DNA of 64,000 bases from Myxococcales bacterium UBA1203 (lineage in GTDB: Bacteria > Myxococcota > Myxococcia > Myxococcales > UBA5297): NCBI GenBank assembly GCA_002309695.1, contig DBXV01000004.1, positions 34,980 through 98,979 of the forward strand, written 5' to 3'. The notes beneath the pieces are model-generated. The model was not told the DNA's origin and did not search any database. It was given only the letters and a program-made list of their open reading frames with translations. Positions 16,301-25,835 of the stretch are shown here, in pieces (positions within the stretch are counted from its first letter, which is position 1; every line of letters starts with the position of its first letter). Both the position numbers and the translations under genes were made by a program.

Positions 16301-19300
16301 GCGGCGGTGGAGCCGTTGCCGGCCGAATAGAGATAGGGGTTGGTGATGAGGCCCGCGGTTCCAAGGTCGCATTCCTCGCCCTCGTCCAGATAGCCGTCGC
16401 CGCAGGTGATTTGCCGACAGGCAGAGACGCCGCCCATATCCCAGCGGCACATCCAGCCTTCGGCCACGGAGCAGTCGGCCATGCAGCCGTCCGAGCCGTC
16501 CAGCGGCAGCTCATTCTCCAGCGAGCCCGTGTCGCACAGTTCGCCGTCGTCCTTCACGCCGTCGCCGCAGCGGGTGTTCATGCAGTTGGCGCGGCACCTG
16601 GCGTTGGGCAGGTTGGAATTGCCCGAGACGTAGCGTCCCTGAGCGTCCAGAACTTCCGGCCCATCGTCGCAGGACTCACCCTCATCGACGATGCCGTCGC
16701 CGCACGTGGCCAGAATGCAGGTGGTCCGGCACAGAGAGCCCTCCTGGCCCGGCTCGTCGCTGTTCTGCTCACCCAGATCGCACTCTTCGCCGTTGTCCAC
16801 GACGCCGTCGCCGCAGCGTCCCGGCGTGCAGTCCAGACGGCAGGTGGCATTCGGTTTTTCAGAGTTGCCCGAGACGTAATTGCCTCTCGCATCGGTGATT
16901 TCCGGGCCGTCGTCGCACTCCTCGTTCTGGTCCCGCGTGCCGTCGCCGCACCGGCGGGCAGTGCAGTCCGTCCGGCAGGGCACATCGGGGCCATTGCCGT
17001 TGGCAGTGCCGTTGTCGCAGCTCTCATTCGGGTCCTGAATGCCGTCGCCGCAGCGGGCGGGCGTGCAGTCTTTGCGGCAGGACGCGCCCGATTCATTGCT
17101 GTTGGCGTCTCCCTCGTCGCAGGTCTCGCCGTCATCCACCACGCCGTCGCCGCAGCTCGCCAGACGGCAGGTTTCGGGACGGCAGGTCTCGCCGTGAATG
17201 CCGGCCAGAGCGCTGTTGGCGTCGCCCAAATCGCACTCTTCGCCGCTGTCCTTCACGCCGTCGCCGCAGCGCCGCGCGCGGCAGTTGGTCCGGCAGGGCG
17301 CATCCGGCGCTTCGCTGTTGGCCTCGCCCTGATCACACTCCTCGTTCCCCGTGACTTTGCCGTCGCCGCACGAGAGGAACTTGCAGGCTTCTCCGCATTC
17401 AGCGCCGTCAGTGCCGTTGAGCGCGCCCAGGTCGCACGCCTCGCTCGAATCCACCACGCCGTCGCCGCAGCTGGGCAGCGCGCAGTTCGTCCGGCAGGCA
17501 TCCGCCGCCGTGTCGCTGTTGGCATCCCCGTTGTCGCAGGCCTCGCGCCGGTCCTTCACGCCGTCGCCGCACCGGGGCTTTTGACAGTCAGGACGGCAGG
17601 GCGCGTCGGGAAGCAGGCTGTTGCCTTCGGCCGCGTCGCAGGCCTCGCCCTCATCGACAAAACCATCGCCGCATCTGGGAGCCGTGCAGTCCACGTGGCA
17701 GGCGTTCGCGGTCTGGCTGTTGTTCTGGCCGTCGTCGCACTGCTCGCCCTCGTCCTTCACGCCGTCGCCGCACGTGGGCAGCGCACAGTTCGTGCGGCAG
17801 GCATCCGCCGTCGTGTCGCTGTTGTCTCCGCCCTCGTCGCACTGCTCGCCGTCATCTGTCACGCCGTCGCCGCAGCGCCTGAGCGAACAATCCAGCCGGC
17901 ACTCCGCATTGGGCGCGTCGCTGTTGGCATCCCCCAGGTCACAGGACTCATCCGCGTCTTTCACGCCGTCGCCGCAGCGGCGGGGCGTGCAGTCCGTCCG
18001 GCACTCCGCGTTGGGCGCATCGCTGTTCTGCTCGCCAAGATCGCAGGATTCGCCGTCATCGACGATGCCGTCACCGCACCGCTGGGCTGTGCAGTCCGTC
18101 CGGCAGAGGGCATCCGGCTCGTCGCTGTTCTGCAAGCCCAAGTCGCACGTCTCGCCCTCGTCCTTCACGCCGTCGCCGCACCGCTGAGCGGTGCAGTCCG
18201 ACCGGCAGGGAACATCGGGCAGGTCAGCATTGCCGGAAACATACGCGCCCTCGTCATCGGCCACATACGCCCCCAGATCGCAGGCCTCGCCCTCATCGGT
18301 CACGCCGTCGCCGCAATGGGCAGGCGTGCAGTCCGTCCGGCAGGCATTGGCCTCTGTGTCACTGTTCTGCTCGCCCAGGTCGCAGATCTCGCCGTCATCG
18401 ACCACGCCGTCGCCGCACCGCTTCACCCGGCAGTCCGGGCGGCAGCGCGCGTCGGGCAGAAGGCTGTTGCCTGACACCAGCGCGCCGGTGGCCTCGTCAA
18501 AAACTTCGGGACCCTCGTCGCAGGCTTCCTCAAAGGCCGTCTCAAAGGCCTCGCCGTTGTCCACAACGCCGTCACCGCATCTGGGCAGCGTGCAGTTCGT
18601 CCGGCAGGTCAGAGGATCTGTGTCGCTGTTGGCATTTCCCTCATCGCACTGCTCGATGGAGTTCTTCACGCCGTCGCCGCAGGCCGCGGGAACACAGTTG
18701 GGACGGCAGACGGCCTCATCCGCCGCACTGTTGCCCGAGACCCACTCGCCCGCGTCATTCAGAACCTCGGCGCCCTGGTCACAGCCCTCGTCCGCGTCCT
18801 TCACGCCGTCGCCGCACTTGGGCAGCGCGCAGTTCGTCCGGCAGGCGTCCGCCTCTGTGTCGCTGTTCGCCGCGCCGTTGTCGCAGGCCTCGCCCTCATC
18901 CACGACGCTGTCGCCGCACCGTTTCAGCGTGCAGTCTGTCCGGCATTCCGCGTTGGGTTCGTCCGAATTCGCCTCGCCCAGATCGCAGGCTTCTTCGGAA
19001 TCGCGCACGCCGTCGCCGCACCGGGGCAGGCCGCAATTTGTCCGACATTTAGCACCCGCGGCATCCGAATTGGCGCCGCCGAGGTCACAAGCCTCACCTT
19101 CATCTACAACACCGTCACCACAGCGCCTGAGTGTGCAGTCCGTCCGGCATTCCGCATTGGGCTCATTGGAATTTTGTTCACCCAAATCGCACTGCTCGCC
19201 GTCGTCCAAGGTTCCGTTGCCGCAGAGAATGTTCACGGGGACAGAGGCGTCCTCTTCTTTCTCTTTGCTGCTTTCATTGCAGCCGGGCAGAGCGCAGGCA

Positions 19301-19407
19301 GCGGCCAGAGAAACAGCCATGACCAATGATGAAATTCTTCCTCGAAATACAAAACGTCCGACAGAGGAAAGAATACCGGCATTATTTATAGATTTCATTG
19401 TCGTCAT
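13312..19407 (-). CDS. Giant cysteine-rich repeat lipoprotein A (DUF4215 / Myxococcus Cys-rich type)
   Basis: A 2,031-residue surface protein. The signal peptide ends in a lipobox (ALPGC, Cys43). From about residue 58 to 1500 it is built of some 35-40 modules of 33-50 residues with the pattern CGDGxxDxGExCDxG...C...C, the Myxococcus cysteine-rich (MopE-like) type; the Asp/Asn spacing suggests metal binding. A Tyr/Asn-rich, probably beta-sandwich domain interrupts the modules (encoded about 14510-14890), a few more modules follow, and a unique domain of about 150 residues ends the chain. AAGGAG precedes the chosen ATG; an upstream in-frame ATG overlaps that site. The start is 18 bases after the paralogue's stop, so the two form an operon. 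Function is unknown; adhesion or surface coat is plausible. Confidence 0.88.
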   Translation of the reverse strand: MTTMKSINNAGILSSVGRFVFRGRISSLVMAVSLAAACALPGCNESSKEKEEDASVPVNILCGNGTLDDGEQCDLGEQNSNEPNAECRTDCTLRRCGDGVVDEGEACDLGGANSDAAGAKCRTNCGLPRCGDGVRDSEEACDLGEANSDEPNAECRTDCTLKRCGDSVVDEGEACDNGAANSDTEADACRTNCALPKCGDGVKDADEGCDQGAEVLNDAGEWVSGNSAADEAVCRPNCVPAACGDGVKNSIEQCDEGNANSDTDPLTCRTNCTLPRCGDGVVDNGEAFETAFEEACDEGPEVFDEATGALVSGNSLLPDARCRPDCRVKRCGDGVVDDGEICDLGEQNSDTEANACRTDCTPAHCGDGVTDEGEACDLGAYVADDEGAYVSGNADLPDVPCRSDCTAQRCGDGVKDEGETCDLGLQNSDEPDALCRTDCTAQRCGDGIVDDGESCDLGEQNSDAPNAECRTDCTPRRCGDGVKDADESCDLGDANSDAPNAECRLDCSLRRCGDGVTDDGEQCDEGGDNSDTTADACRTNCALPTCGDGVKDEGEQCDDGQNNSQTANACHVDCTAPRCGDGFVDEGEACDAAEGNSLLPDAPCRPDCQKPRCGDGVKDRREACDNGDANSDTAADACRTNCALPSCGDGVVDSSEACDLGALNGTDGAECGEACKFLSCGDGKVTGNEECDQGEANSEAPDAPCRTNCRARRCGDGVKDSGEECDLGDANSALAGIHGETCRPETCRLASCGDGVVDDGETCDEGDANSNESGASCRKDCTPARCGDGIQDPNESCDNGTANGNGPDVPCRTDCTARRCGDGTRDQNEECDDGPEITDARGNYVSGNSEKPNATCRLDCTPGRCGDGVVDNGEECDLGEQNSDEPGQEGSLCRTTCILATCGDGIVDEGESCDDGPEVLDAQGRYVSGNSNLPNARCRANCMNTRCGDGVKDDGELCDTGSLENELPLDGSDGCMADCSVAEGWMCRWDMGGVSACRQITCGDGYLDEGEECDLGTAGLITNPYLYSAGNGSTAAHKCRLNCRLPWCGDNVVNDGEVCDDGDNSRRWAANAREVRCLACTGWGPYCGDGATTDGERCDNGQSNSDFGGVIGLTCRTNCTPARCGDGVVDSGEDCDFGSIENFGTPDGTQGCDTSCHQMDGWKCTVNASTGASECHLVSCGDGILDEGEECDDGARNTDAPLAAGATEQVCRTNCRLSGCGDAIKDADEVCDDGVNTGAYVGFGGQPKCLECRGYGSYCGDGELDEGEVCDDGVNTGRYAASEGEKKCYHCREYGAFCGDGMISRLNGEECDEGTEYNMMLPNRCRPNCKLPSCGDGLMDRNYGEYCDDGVNDGTYGHCLPGCKGTGPVCGDGRVDEDEGEICDDGIFNGIRGYCNKTCDGQTEAYCGNNYRESGEECDQGTANGFSPEATCRLDCTSMICGDGIRDAREECDEGEDNGGDLCTSSCTRNGRITCGDGIQDPGETCDDGALNGTESSNCTSSCAYRWKDGSSLDLIVYDRLTTDSRRWDRTCSNTLSGGSYYYNVYAIVNETGTEQKLDALLTSNYYNYYSMYYYRGSFPSSSCSNSQSVNYYYGYHNSLKEKVIGVGETAYIVVTSYYTNQTGKSALHLFKSGCGNGLRTGNESCDDGNLEDGDGCSSSCQPENGYCTYTCSYGTCREQCAKYVCGNGYTGGNNESCDDGNLDDGDGCSSTCGVESGWQCVSSQYYNISYERHYLHGSICYPITCGDRIYSNGEGCDDGNTYDDDGCSSSCTVEYGYHCANSYYGNTVWGPRDSLGRQAYGNVYYSLCNPCGDGRMFSGEQCDDYNTDNGDGCNDNCQVEDGYVCSIVQPSVCAESPCGDGVGDTLETCPDTVIRLDSDTYYPVALSDYSDDNTVGGAYNSSGSPYFMNRGSSTTPYYNNNYTYPYKAYTITNDSDTSKRLIFEALFQSGIDGYLYLVPAPFRPRGYGGLSTYTSNDNGSDSTCYSRYQGSHHSCIRYTMSPGQTLTIVATTNGTRTTGAGPVEVKIYEQ
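14930..19230 (-). repeat. Tandem degenerate repeats encoding Cys-rich modules (protein A)
   Basis: Units of about 100-150 bases recur here with a conserved core such as gccgtcgccgcag on the plus strand. They keep the reading frame and vary in length between the two cysteine clusters. This is a coding repeat, not a CRISPR or satellite array. Confidence 0.85.
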
Positions 19408-19424
19408 ATCCGTTCTCCTTTCCA

Positions 19425-22400
19425 TTAGTCCTCAGTATAAACATTAACTCTGGCCAGACCGCCGCCTGTCAGGCGTGTATCATTGGTTGTCACGACAACC
19501 GATACGGTCTCGCCCGGCGCCAATGTATAATGCAGACAGGAATGACCGGTTCCCTGATTGCCTGTGTACGGAGTCTTACAAGATTCTTCTGAGCCGCCCC
19601 ATGTGGATGTCAGCCAGCCTGACCTTGACGAAGGATTAAACGGCGGGGTGAATAATTCGATAACGCCATTTCTCTCGTATTTTGCTTCAATAATCAGCGC
19701 CTTATATTCAGATGTCGCATTCGTTAATGTGTAAGCGCGGAAGGGCGAGAATCCGCAATTATCCTGATTTTGGCTCTGCTGACTCGGAGAGCATGAATAC
19801 TTCGGATAAATATAAGGCGTATCAATGACGCTGTTTAATGTTCCGCCCAGAAGATCTCCTTCTTCCGCCGACAGAGCCAGAGGGAACTCGGTCGAATTAG
19901 TGATCTTTATTCCGCATTCAGCACCTTCCATGACGCCGTCGCCGCAGACATCGGGGCCGCACATGGAGGGCCATGAAGCTGAACAAATATATCCATCTTC
20001 TACTTGGCACGCAGAGCTGCATCCGTCGCTGCCAGCCAGATTCCCGTCATCGCAGCTCTCACCGCCCTTCACCCTGCCATTACCGCAGAAATCGCAGGAA
20101 GACATGGCAGACCAGACGTGCATGGCCAGAGTGCTGCTGATAGTCTGAGTCAATGTCTGATCTTCAATTGTGCATGAAGCATTCGCCTCCACTGTACAAT
20201 CGGCAGCGCAGCCATCTCCATCTGCATTGTTGCCGTCGTCACATTCCTCGTTGCTGTCTTGGAAGCCATCACCGCAAATGTTGGCTTCACAATGATTACC
20301 CACGTAGAAGCGTGAAACATCATCCGTCATATAAGTATAAACGGCCTGAATACATGTGCGTCCATCCTCGATGGTGCAGTCGGCAGCACATCCGTCACCA
20401 TCTTCCCGGTTTCCATCATCGCATTCCTCAAAACCGTCTCTCGAACCATTGCCGCACATGGGGCTTTCAGGCTCAATAAGCTGATTGGCAGACAGGCATT
20501 CCCCGTCGTAGCAGGGGCACATAAGTTTGGTAAAGCCCTCCCAGCACCAGGCCTCGCAGCGGCCATACTCCGACTTGCAGTCGCTGCTGCATCCATCGCC
20601 GTCGATGTTATTTCCATCATCGCATTCTTCACCGTGGTAACTATCCCCATACCAAATAGGATAGCCGTCGGCGCCGCGTTCCAGATCACGAATGCCATTG
20701 CCGCAGCCCGTTTTGGCAATGCGAATCAGACCATGACAATTCTGCATTTCCGAGTAGGAATAGTCATTATCATAGGTGGATATTATTATGTAAGCGGTTC
20801 GTCCCGCAGGAAGGGACATTTCCTGCAAAATACTCTGCCATGAATCCCCGCAGTCATCGTCGTCACCATCATCATTGTAATTACAGCCATTGTTTGGGAA
20901 ATTATCCAAATAATAGAAAAGATAACCGTCACAGCTAAAGTTAGCTTTAATATCAATGATCAAATCTTCAGTTGTTTCATTAGTCAGAGCATATTTCTGA
21001 TAGCGATGGGTTCCTGGCATTAGAACATCAGTACACTGGCTGTTGTGCCCATCATACCAATAGGGGCGTTCCCACGTCGGACTCGATTCATCCAAGGCAT
21101 GGAAAATCGTCCAACGGGCATTGGGATCAGTCCAGCGATATGCACATTCTGATGTGCAGTTAGAGCCTTCGGTTCCATTCAGGTCGCCGTCGTCGCAGGC
21201 TTCACCCGGATCCTGAATACCGTCGCCGCAGGTCGCCTCTCCTGCGCGCTTGCAGTCTGTTGTGCAGAGTTCGCCGCCGTTGTCGCTGCCGAGGTCGCAG
21301 TCTTCCATGGCATCTCTGCGTCCATCACCGCACACAATGGAAGTGCAGTCGGAATGGCAGGTCGAAACGGGGAATTCGCCATTGTAGTATTCGTCATCAC
21401 ACTCTTCTCCCTCATCCACATTGCCGTCGCCGCAGAAAGCCGCCACAGCCAGGCCCGGATCGCTGGAAGAGGTCATGGCCGTGCAGCTGACATTGCACCT
21501 GCCGGGGAGGCCATTGAGGATGCCGTCGTCGCAGTTTTCGATGCCGTTCTGAATGCCGTCGCCGCAGCCAAAGGCCAGCGCGCTGCAGTTGGACATGCAG
21601 TGTCCGTAGGTGCCGTCGTTGATGCCGTCGTCGCACCACTCGCCCACGTCGAGAATGGCGTCGCCGCAGCCGGCAAAGACACATGAAGTCCGGCAGGGGG
21701 GAACCATTTCAGAGCCGGTCATGGGCGCATCGGTGTTTCCCGCGCCGTCGTCACACTGCTCGCCATTGGAGGGCACGCCGTCGCCGCAGTAGCTGTTCCA
21801 CGACTGGCACCTGCTGCAGGTGCGTCCGGCGGCCGTGGGGGAATAGCGGCCTGGCGTGTTCACGCCGTCGTCGCAGACTTCGCCCTTATCCGCATCCACA
21901 TGGCCGTCGCCGCAGTGGGCGTCGAAGGAAGCGCACCCGGGGGCACAGATGGGCGCCTGTCCCGCTGCCGCATAGCCGCCCGCGTTCACGCCGTCGTCGC
22001 AGGCTTCACCGCTGTCCACGATGCCGTCGCCGCATCCGGCAATTTTGCACGTCGTCCGGCAGACAGCGGTGGTCTCGTGTCCGGTCAGGGGCGCGTCGCT
22101 GTTGCCCGCCGAGGTGACGGCGGGATTCGTGACCATGCCCACGGTGCCGTTGTCGCATTCCTCGCCTTCATCCAGCCAGCCGTTGCCGCAGCCCACTGTC
22201 CGGCAGCTGGTGACGCCGCCCGTGACAGAGCACGTCCAGCCGCTCGCCACCTGGCAGGACGCGGTGCAGCCGTCGGTGCCGTCCAGAGGCTTCGTCCGAT
22301 CGAGACTTCCAGTGTCGCAGGATTCGCCGGGGTCCAGAACGCCGTCGCCGCAGCGGGCGGCCATGCAGTTCATCCGGCAGAGCGCGCCGGGTGCGTTGCT

Positions 22401-25400
22401 GTTGTCAGATCCCGCGTCGCAGGTTTCTCGTGCATCCACGATGTTGTCGCCGCAGATGACCTTCGTGCAGTCTGCGCGGCAGGTGGGATTGGCGCCGGCG
22501 CCGTTCAGGCGGCCGTTGTCGCATTCTTCGCTGGTGTCCTTTACGCCGTCGCCGCAGGAGGGCAGCTTGCAGTTTTTGCGGCAGGCTGCGCCTTCCGTGT
22601 CTGCATTGCCGGGGGTGGTGACGCCGGGATTGGTAATCATTCCCGCCGTGCCGAGGTCGCATTCTTCGCTGGCATCCTGATAGCCGTCGCCGCAGATGAT
22701 GGGACGGCAGGAAGTCGCGCCCGTGGCGCCGACGCTGTCGCAGATCCAGCCATTCCTGACCTGGCACGCGGCGGTGCATCCATCCGCGCCGCTGAGCATG
22801 GACATGCTGTCGATGCTGCCCGTGTCGCAGACCTCGCCCGGATCCAAAATGCCGTCGCCGCAGCGGCCGGGCAGGCAATTCTCGCGGCAGGCGGCACCGG
22901 CCGCGTTGGAGTTGGCGGCGGCCAGATCGCAGGCTTCACCGCTGTCCACCACGCCGTCGCCGCACTTGGGCAGCGTGCAGTCCGGGCGGCACGCTGCGTC
23001 GGCCAGATTGCTGTTCTGACGTCCGGCATCGCAGGCCTCGCCGCTGTCCACCACGCCGTCGCCGCATCTGGGCAGCGTGCAGTCCGTCCGGCACTCAGCA
23101 TTGGGCGCGTTGCTGTTGGAGGAGCCCTTGTCGCATTCCTCGCCTTCATCCTTCACGCCGTCGCCGCAGCGGGGACGCGTGCAGTCCGTCCGGCACGCGG
23201 AATCCGCCGCGTCGCTGTTCTCTTCACCCAAGTCGCAGACCTCGCCCACGTCGATCACGCCGTCGCCGCAGCGTGCGTAGGTGCAGTCAGGACGGCAGGT
23301 GATGCCGTGGGTGCCGCCGACCGAGGCGCTGTTGGCCTTGCCCGCGTCGCACTCCTCGCCCTCGTCCTTCACGCCGTCGCCGCACTTGGGCAGCGTGCAG
23401 TCCGTCCGGCAGGCCGCGCCGGCCACATCGGCGTTGGCGCTTCCCAAATCGCATTCCTCGCCCGGGTCCTGGATGCCGTCGCCGCAGCCGCTCCTGAGGC
23501 AGCTGCTTCTGCAAATGGCACCGGCCGCGTCGCTGTTGCCGGAGACATAGGCGCCCGTTTCGTCCAGAACTTCCGGCCCCTCGTCGCAGGCCTCACTGTT
23601 CAGGCTGTCCACCACGCCGTCGCCGCAGCGCCGCGGCTGGCAGTCGGGACGGCACGCTGCATTGGCGCGCAGGCTGTTCATCCGCCCCTCGTCGCACACC
23701 TCTGCATGGACGGTTTCAAAGGCCTCGCCCACGTCGATCACGCCGTCGCCGCATCTGGGCAGCATGCAGTTCGTCCGACAGGCCAGTGCCGCCGTGTCGC
23801 TGTTTTGTTCGCCCTCGTCGCAGTCCTCGGCCGCATCCTTCACGCCGTCGCCGCACTTGGGCAGCGTGCAGTCAGGACGGCAGTCAGCGTCGGGCAGCCG
23901 GCTGTTGCCCAAAACGTAAGCGCCCGAATCGTCCAGAACCTCTTCGCCCTCGTCGCAGGCCTCATCCGCCGACTTCACGCCGTCGCCGCAGCGGGCAGGC
24001 GTGCAGTCAGGACGGCAGGCAGCCATCGGAGACGCACTGTTGCCGGCAGTCCACGCGCCCGATTCATCCAGGACTTCCTCGCCGTCGTCGCAGGTCTCGC
24101 CGTCATCAATCACGCCGTCGCCGCAGTGCGCCGCCTGGCAGTCCGTCCGGCAGGCGCCGGAAACCACGTCACTGTTGCCCGAAACGTAGGCGCCCTCTTC
24201 GTCCGTCACGGTCTCGCCGTCGTCGCAGGTCTCGCCGTCATCAATCACGCCATCGCCGCAGTATGCGGCCTTGCAGTCCGTTCGGCAGGCACCGGCAATC
24301 ACGTCGCTGTTGCCAGAAACGTAGGCTCCCTCTTCGTCCGTCACGGTCTCGCCGTCGTCGCATTCCTCATCGGCAGACTGCACGCCGTCGCCGCAGCGGG
24401 CAGGCGTGCAGTCAGGACGGCAGGCAGCCATGGGAGAGAGGCTGTTGCCCGAGAAATAGACGCCGGTCTCGTCCATGTTCTCAGGCCCGTCATCACAGGT
24501 CTCGCCGTCATCAATCACGCCGTCGCCGCAGTGCGCCGCCATGCAGTTCGTCCGGCAGGCGCCGGGAACGGTGTCGCTGTTGCCCGAGACGTAAGTGTCC
24601 TCGTCATCCGTCACGGTCTTGCCGTCGTCGCAGGCCTCGCCCTCGTCCTTCACGCCGTCGCCGCACCTGGGCAGCGTGCAGTTCGTTCGGCAGGTGTCCG
24701 GGAGCGTGTCGCTGTTGCCCGAGACATGGGCGCCCTCGTCATCCAAAACTTCCGCGCCCTCGTCGCAGTCTTCGCCCGCGTTGGGAACGCCGTCGCCGCA
24801 CGAGGCCAGACGGCACTCAGGCAGGCAGTTGGCGCCCGGCGCGCTGCTGTTGCCCGAAATCCACGCGCCCGATTCCTCGTCGAGAACTTCCGCGCCCTCA
24901 TCGCAGCCCTCATCTGCCGATTTCACGCCATCGCCGCAGCGGGCGGGTGTGCAGTCAGGACGGCAGCTGGCCGCCGGAGAGAGGCTGTTGCCGGACGTCC
25001 ATTCGCCCGACGTCTCATCGAGAACTTCCGCGCCGTCGTCACACGTCTCGCCCTCGTCCTTCACGCCGTCGCCGCAGTGCGCCACCATGCAGTTCGTCCG
25101 GCAGGCGCCGGGAATGGTGTCGCTGTTGCCCGAGACGTAAGCGCCCGATTCGTCGAGGACTTCCGCGCCGTCGTCGCATTCTTCGCCCTCGTCCTTCATG
25201 CCGTCGCCGCACTGAGGAAGGGTGCAGTCCGCCCGGCAGGGAACGTCCTGAATGCCCGGGTCGCAGGCCTCGCCTTTGTCCAGAACGCCGTTGCCGCACA
25301 AAACGGTCGTGGGCGGATCAATCACCTGAATTTTGTCCTCGCCGCACCCGCCGCCGGTCGCCAGCGCCACAACAGCGATGCAGGAACCCAAAAGCGTTTT

Positions 25401-25454
25401 GAACTTTTTGCAGGCAAACACAGCCTCAGCCTGAGCCCGGAATGCGACTTTCAT
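19425..25454 (-). CDS. Giant cysteine-rich repeat protein B (DUF4215 / Myxococcus Cys-rich type)
   Basis: A 2,009-residue paralogue of the downstream giant, with the same order: export signal with a possible lipid-attachment Cys37 (preceded by GGG, a poor lipobox), about 35-40 CGDG-type modules, a beta-rich domain (encoded about 20700-21150), further modules, and a C-terminal domain that aligns with that of protein A (shared pattern: AYT-T-N, HSC--YT-APG-T--VV-TTN-TR-TG-G). Many modules here are longer than in A, with a SGAYVSGNSD-type insert. Two neighbouring modules near position 24240 are almost identical, a recent duplication. GAGAGAGGGG lies just before the ATG. It is the first gene of the pair; the upstream 380-base region is divergent from a Bax-inhibitor-1 gene. 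Confidence 0.88.
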   Translation of the reverse strand: MKVAFRAQAEAVFACKKFKTLLGSCIAVVALATGGGCGEDKIQVIDPPTTVLCGNGVLDKGEACDPGIQDVPCRADCTLPQCGDGMKDEGEECDDGAEVLDESGAYVSGNSDTIPGACRTNCMVAHCGDGVKDEGETCDDGAEVLDETSGEWTSGNSLSPAASCRPDCTPARCGDGVKSADEGCDEGAEVLDEESGAWISGNSSAPGANCLPECRLASCGDGVPNAGEDCDEGAEVLDDEGAHVSGNSDTLPDTCRTNCTLPRCGDGVKDEGEACDDGKTVTDDEDTYVSGNSDTVPGACRTNCMAAHCGDGVIDDGETCDDGPENMDETGVYFSGNSLSPMAACRPDCTPARCGDGVQSADEECDDGETVTDEEGAYVSGNSDVIAGACRTDCKAAYCGDGVIDDGETCDDGETVTDEEGAYVSGNSDVVSGACRTDCQAAHCGDGVIDDGETCDDGEEVLDESGAWTAGNSASPMAACRPDCTPARCGDGVKSADEACDEGEEVLDDSGAYVLGNSRLPDADCRPDCTLPKCGDGVKDAAEDCDEGEQNSDTAALACRTNCMLPRCGDGVIDVGEAFETVHAEVCDEGRMNSLRANAACRPDCQPRRCGDGVVDSLNSEACDEGPEVLDETGAYVSGNSDAAGAICRSSCLRSGCGDGIQDPGEECDLGSANADVAGAACRTDCTLPKCGDGVKDEGEECDAGKANSASVGGTHGITCRPDCTYARCGDGVIDVGEVCDLGEENSDAADSACRTDCTRPRCGDGVKDEGEECDKGSSNSNAPNAECRTDCTLPRCGDGVVDSGEACDAGRQNSNLADAACRPDCTLPKCGDGVVDSGEACDLAAANSNAAGAACRENCLPGRCGDGILDPGEVCDTGSIDSMSMLSGADGCTAACQVRNGWICDSVGATGATSCRPIICGDGYQDASEECDLGTAGMITNPGVTTPGNADTEGAACRKNCKLPSCGDGVKDTSEECDNGRLNGAGANPTCRADCTKVICGDNIVDARETCDAGSDNSNAPGALCRMNCMAARCGDGVLDPGESCDTGSLDRTKPLDGTDGCTASCQVASGWTCSVTGGVTSCRTVGCGNGWLDEGEECDNGTVGMVTNPAVTSAGNSDAPLTGHETTAVCRTTCKIAGCGDGIVDSGEACDDGVNAGGYAAAGQAPICAPGCASFDAHCGDGHVDADKGEVCDDGVNTPGRYSPTAAGRTCSRCQSWNSYCGDGVPSNGEQCDDGAGNTDAPMTGSEMVPPCRTSCVFAGCGDAILDVGEWCDDGINDGTYGHCMSNCSALAFGCGDGIQNGIENCDDGILNGLPGRCNVSCTAMTSSSDPGLAVAAFCGDGNVDEGEECDDEYYNGEFPVSTCHSDCTSIVCGDGRRDAMEDCDLGSDNGGELCTTDCKRAGEATCGDGIQDPGEACDDGDLNGTEGSNCTSECAYRWTDPNARWTIFHALDESSPTWERPYWYDGHNSQCTDVLMPGTHRYQKYALTNETTEDLIIDIKANFSCDGYLFYYLDNFPNNGCNYNDDGDDDDCGDSWQSILQEMSLPAGRTAYIIISTYDNDYSYSEMQNCHGLIRIAKTGCGNGIRDLERGADGYPIWYGDSYHGEECDDGNNIDGDGCSSDCKSEYGRCEAWCWEGFTKLMCPCYDGECLSANQLIEPESPMCGNGSRDGFEECDDGNREDGDGCAADCTIEDGRTCIQAVYTYMTDDVSRFYVGNHCEANICGDGFQDSNEECDDGNNADGDGCAADCTVEANASCTIEDQTLTQTISSTLAMHVWSAMSSCDFCGNGRVKGGESCDDGNLAGSDGCSSACQVEDGYICSASWPSMCGPDVCGDGVMEGAECGIKITNSTEFPLALSAEEGDLLGGTLNSVIDTPYIYPKYSCSPSQQSQNQDNCGFSPFRAYTLTNATSEYKALIIEAKYERNGVIELFTPPFNPSSRSGWLTSTWGGSEESCKTPYTGNQGTGHSCLHYTLAPGETVSVVVTTNDTRLTGGGLARVNVYTED
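21170..25310 (-). repeat. Tandem degenerate repeats encoding Cys-rich modules (protein B)
   Basis: The same core as in protein A recurs through this stretch, with unit length mostly 100-130 bases. The copies around 24110-24360 are the most alike. Confidence 0.85.
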
Positions 25455-25835
25455 CTGCGTCCCCTCTCTCCCCTGAAAAAGATGCGTTCACTCAATGCAG
25501 CTTTTCAAAAGCAGCGGCCAATTCCCCACAAACAGGCGCATTCAATCAAACCGGACGAAAGCAGGGAAGAATTTCCTTCGTTGCCGAGTCAAAAAAACAC
25601 GATGTACCGAATTAACGCGCCTGTATTTACAGACGGCACTTTTGAAGACAGGAGAAATAATAAAGAATGGACGCACCTTCACCTCCCGCCAGGCATCAAT
25701 TTGTCCTGGAAATTCTCAAAAAATGCGTTGCGCGGTTTTGGTGAATCTGCTGAGTATTTTGTCCAGCAATTCAGCCCTTCAAAAAGAGAGTTATGTTCTC
25801 CTCATTTTTCTCTTCCTTCCCCTCGGAGGTTCCTC
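25455..25835 (+). other. Divergent intergenic region, AT-richer, no gene seen
   Basis: This stretch separates the leftward giants from the rightward Bax-inhibitor-like gene. For the giants, TTGAAT followed some 16 bases later by AATTGG and CCGCTGCTTTTG on the minus strand (around 25505-25550) resembles the local promoter layout, but weakly. For the rightward gene a TTGCGC with 17 bases to TGAGTA (around 25730) is possible. I see no convincing RNA gene. Confidence 0.35.

Noticed and set aside
15334..18474. A 1,046-codon open frame on the plus strand
   Set aside because: It is the mirror of the repeat array in giant gene A: biased codon use leaves the opposite strand without stops. The translated Ala/Val-rich text has no domain, no ribosome site and no sensible start.
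14930..25310. Regular repeats that could be taken for a CRISPR array
   Set aside because: Units vary in length and sequence, hold one reading frame across thousands of bases and encode conserved cysteine modules; there are no constant repeats with unique spacers and no cas genes.
21900..25835. Long open frame running into the Bax-inhibitor-like gene
   Set aside because: Same shadow effect opposite giant gene B. The real gene starts at 25836 with GGAGG before the ATG.
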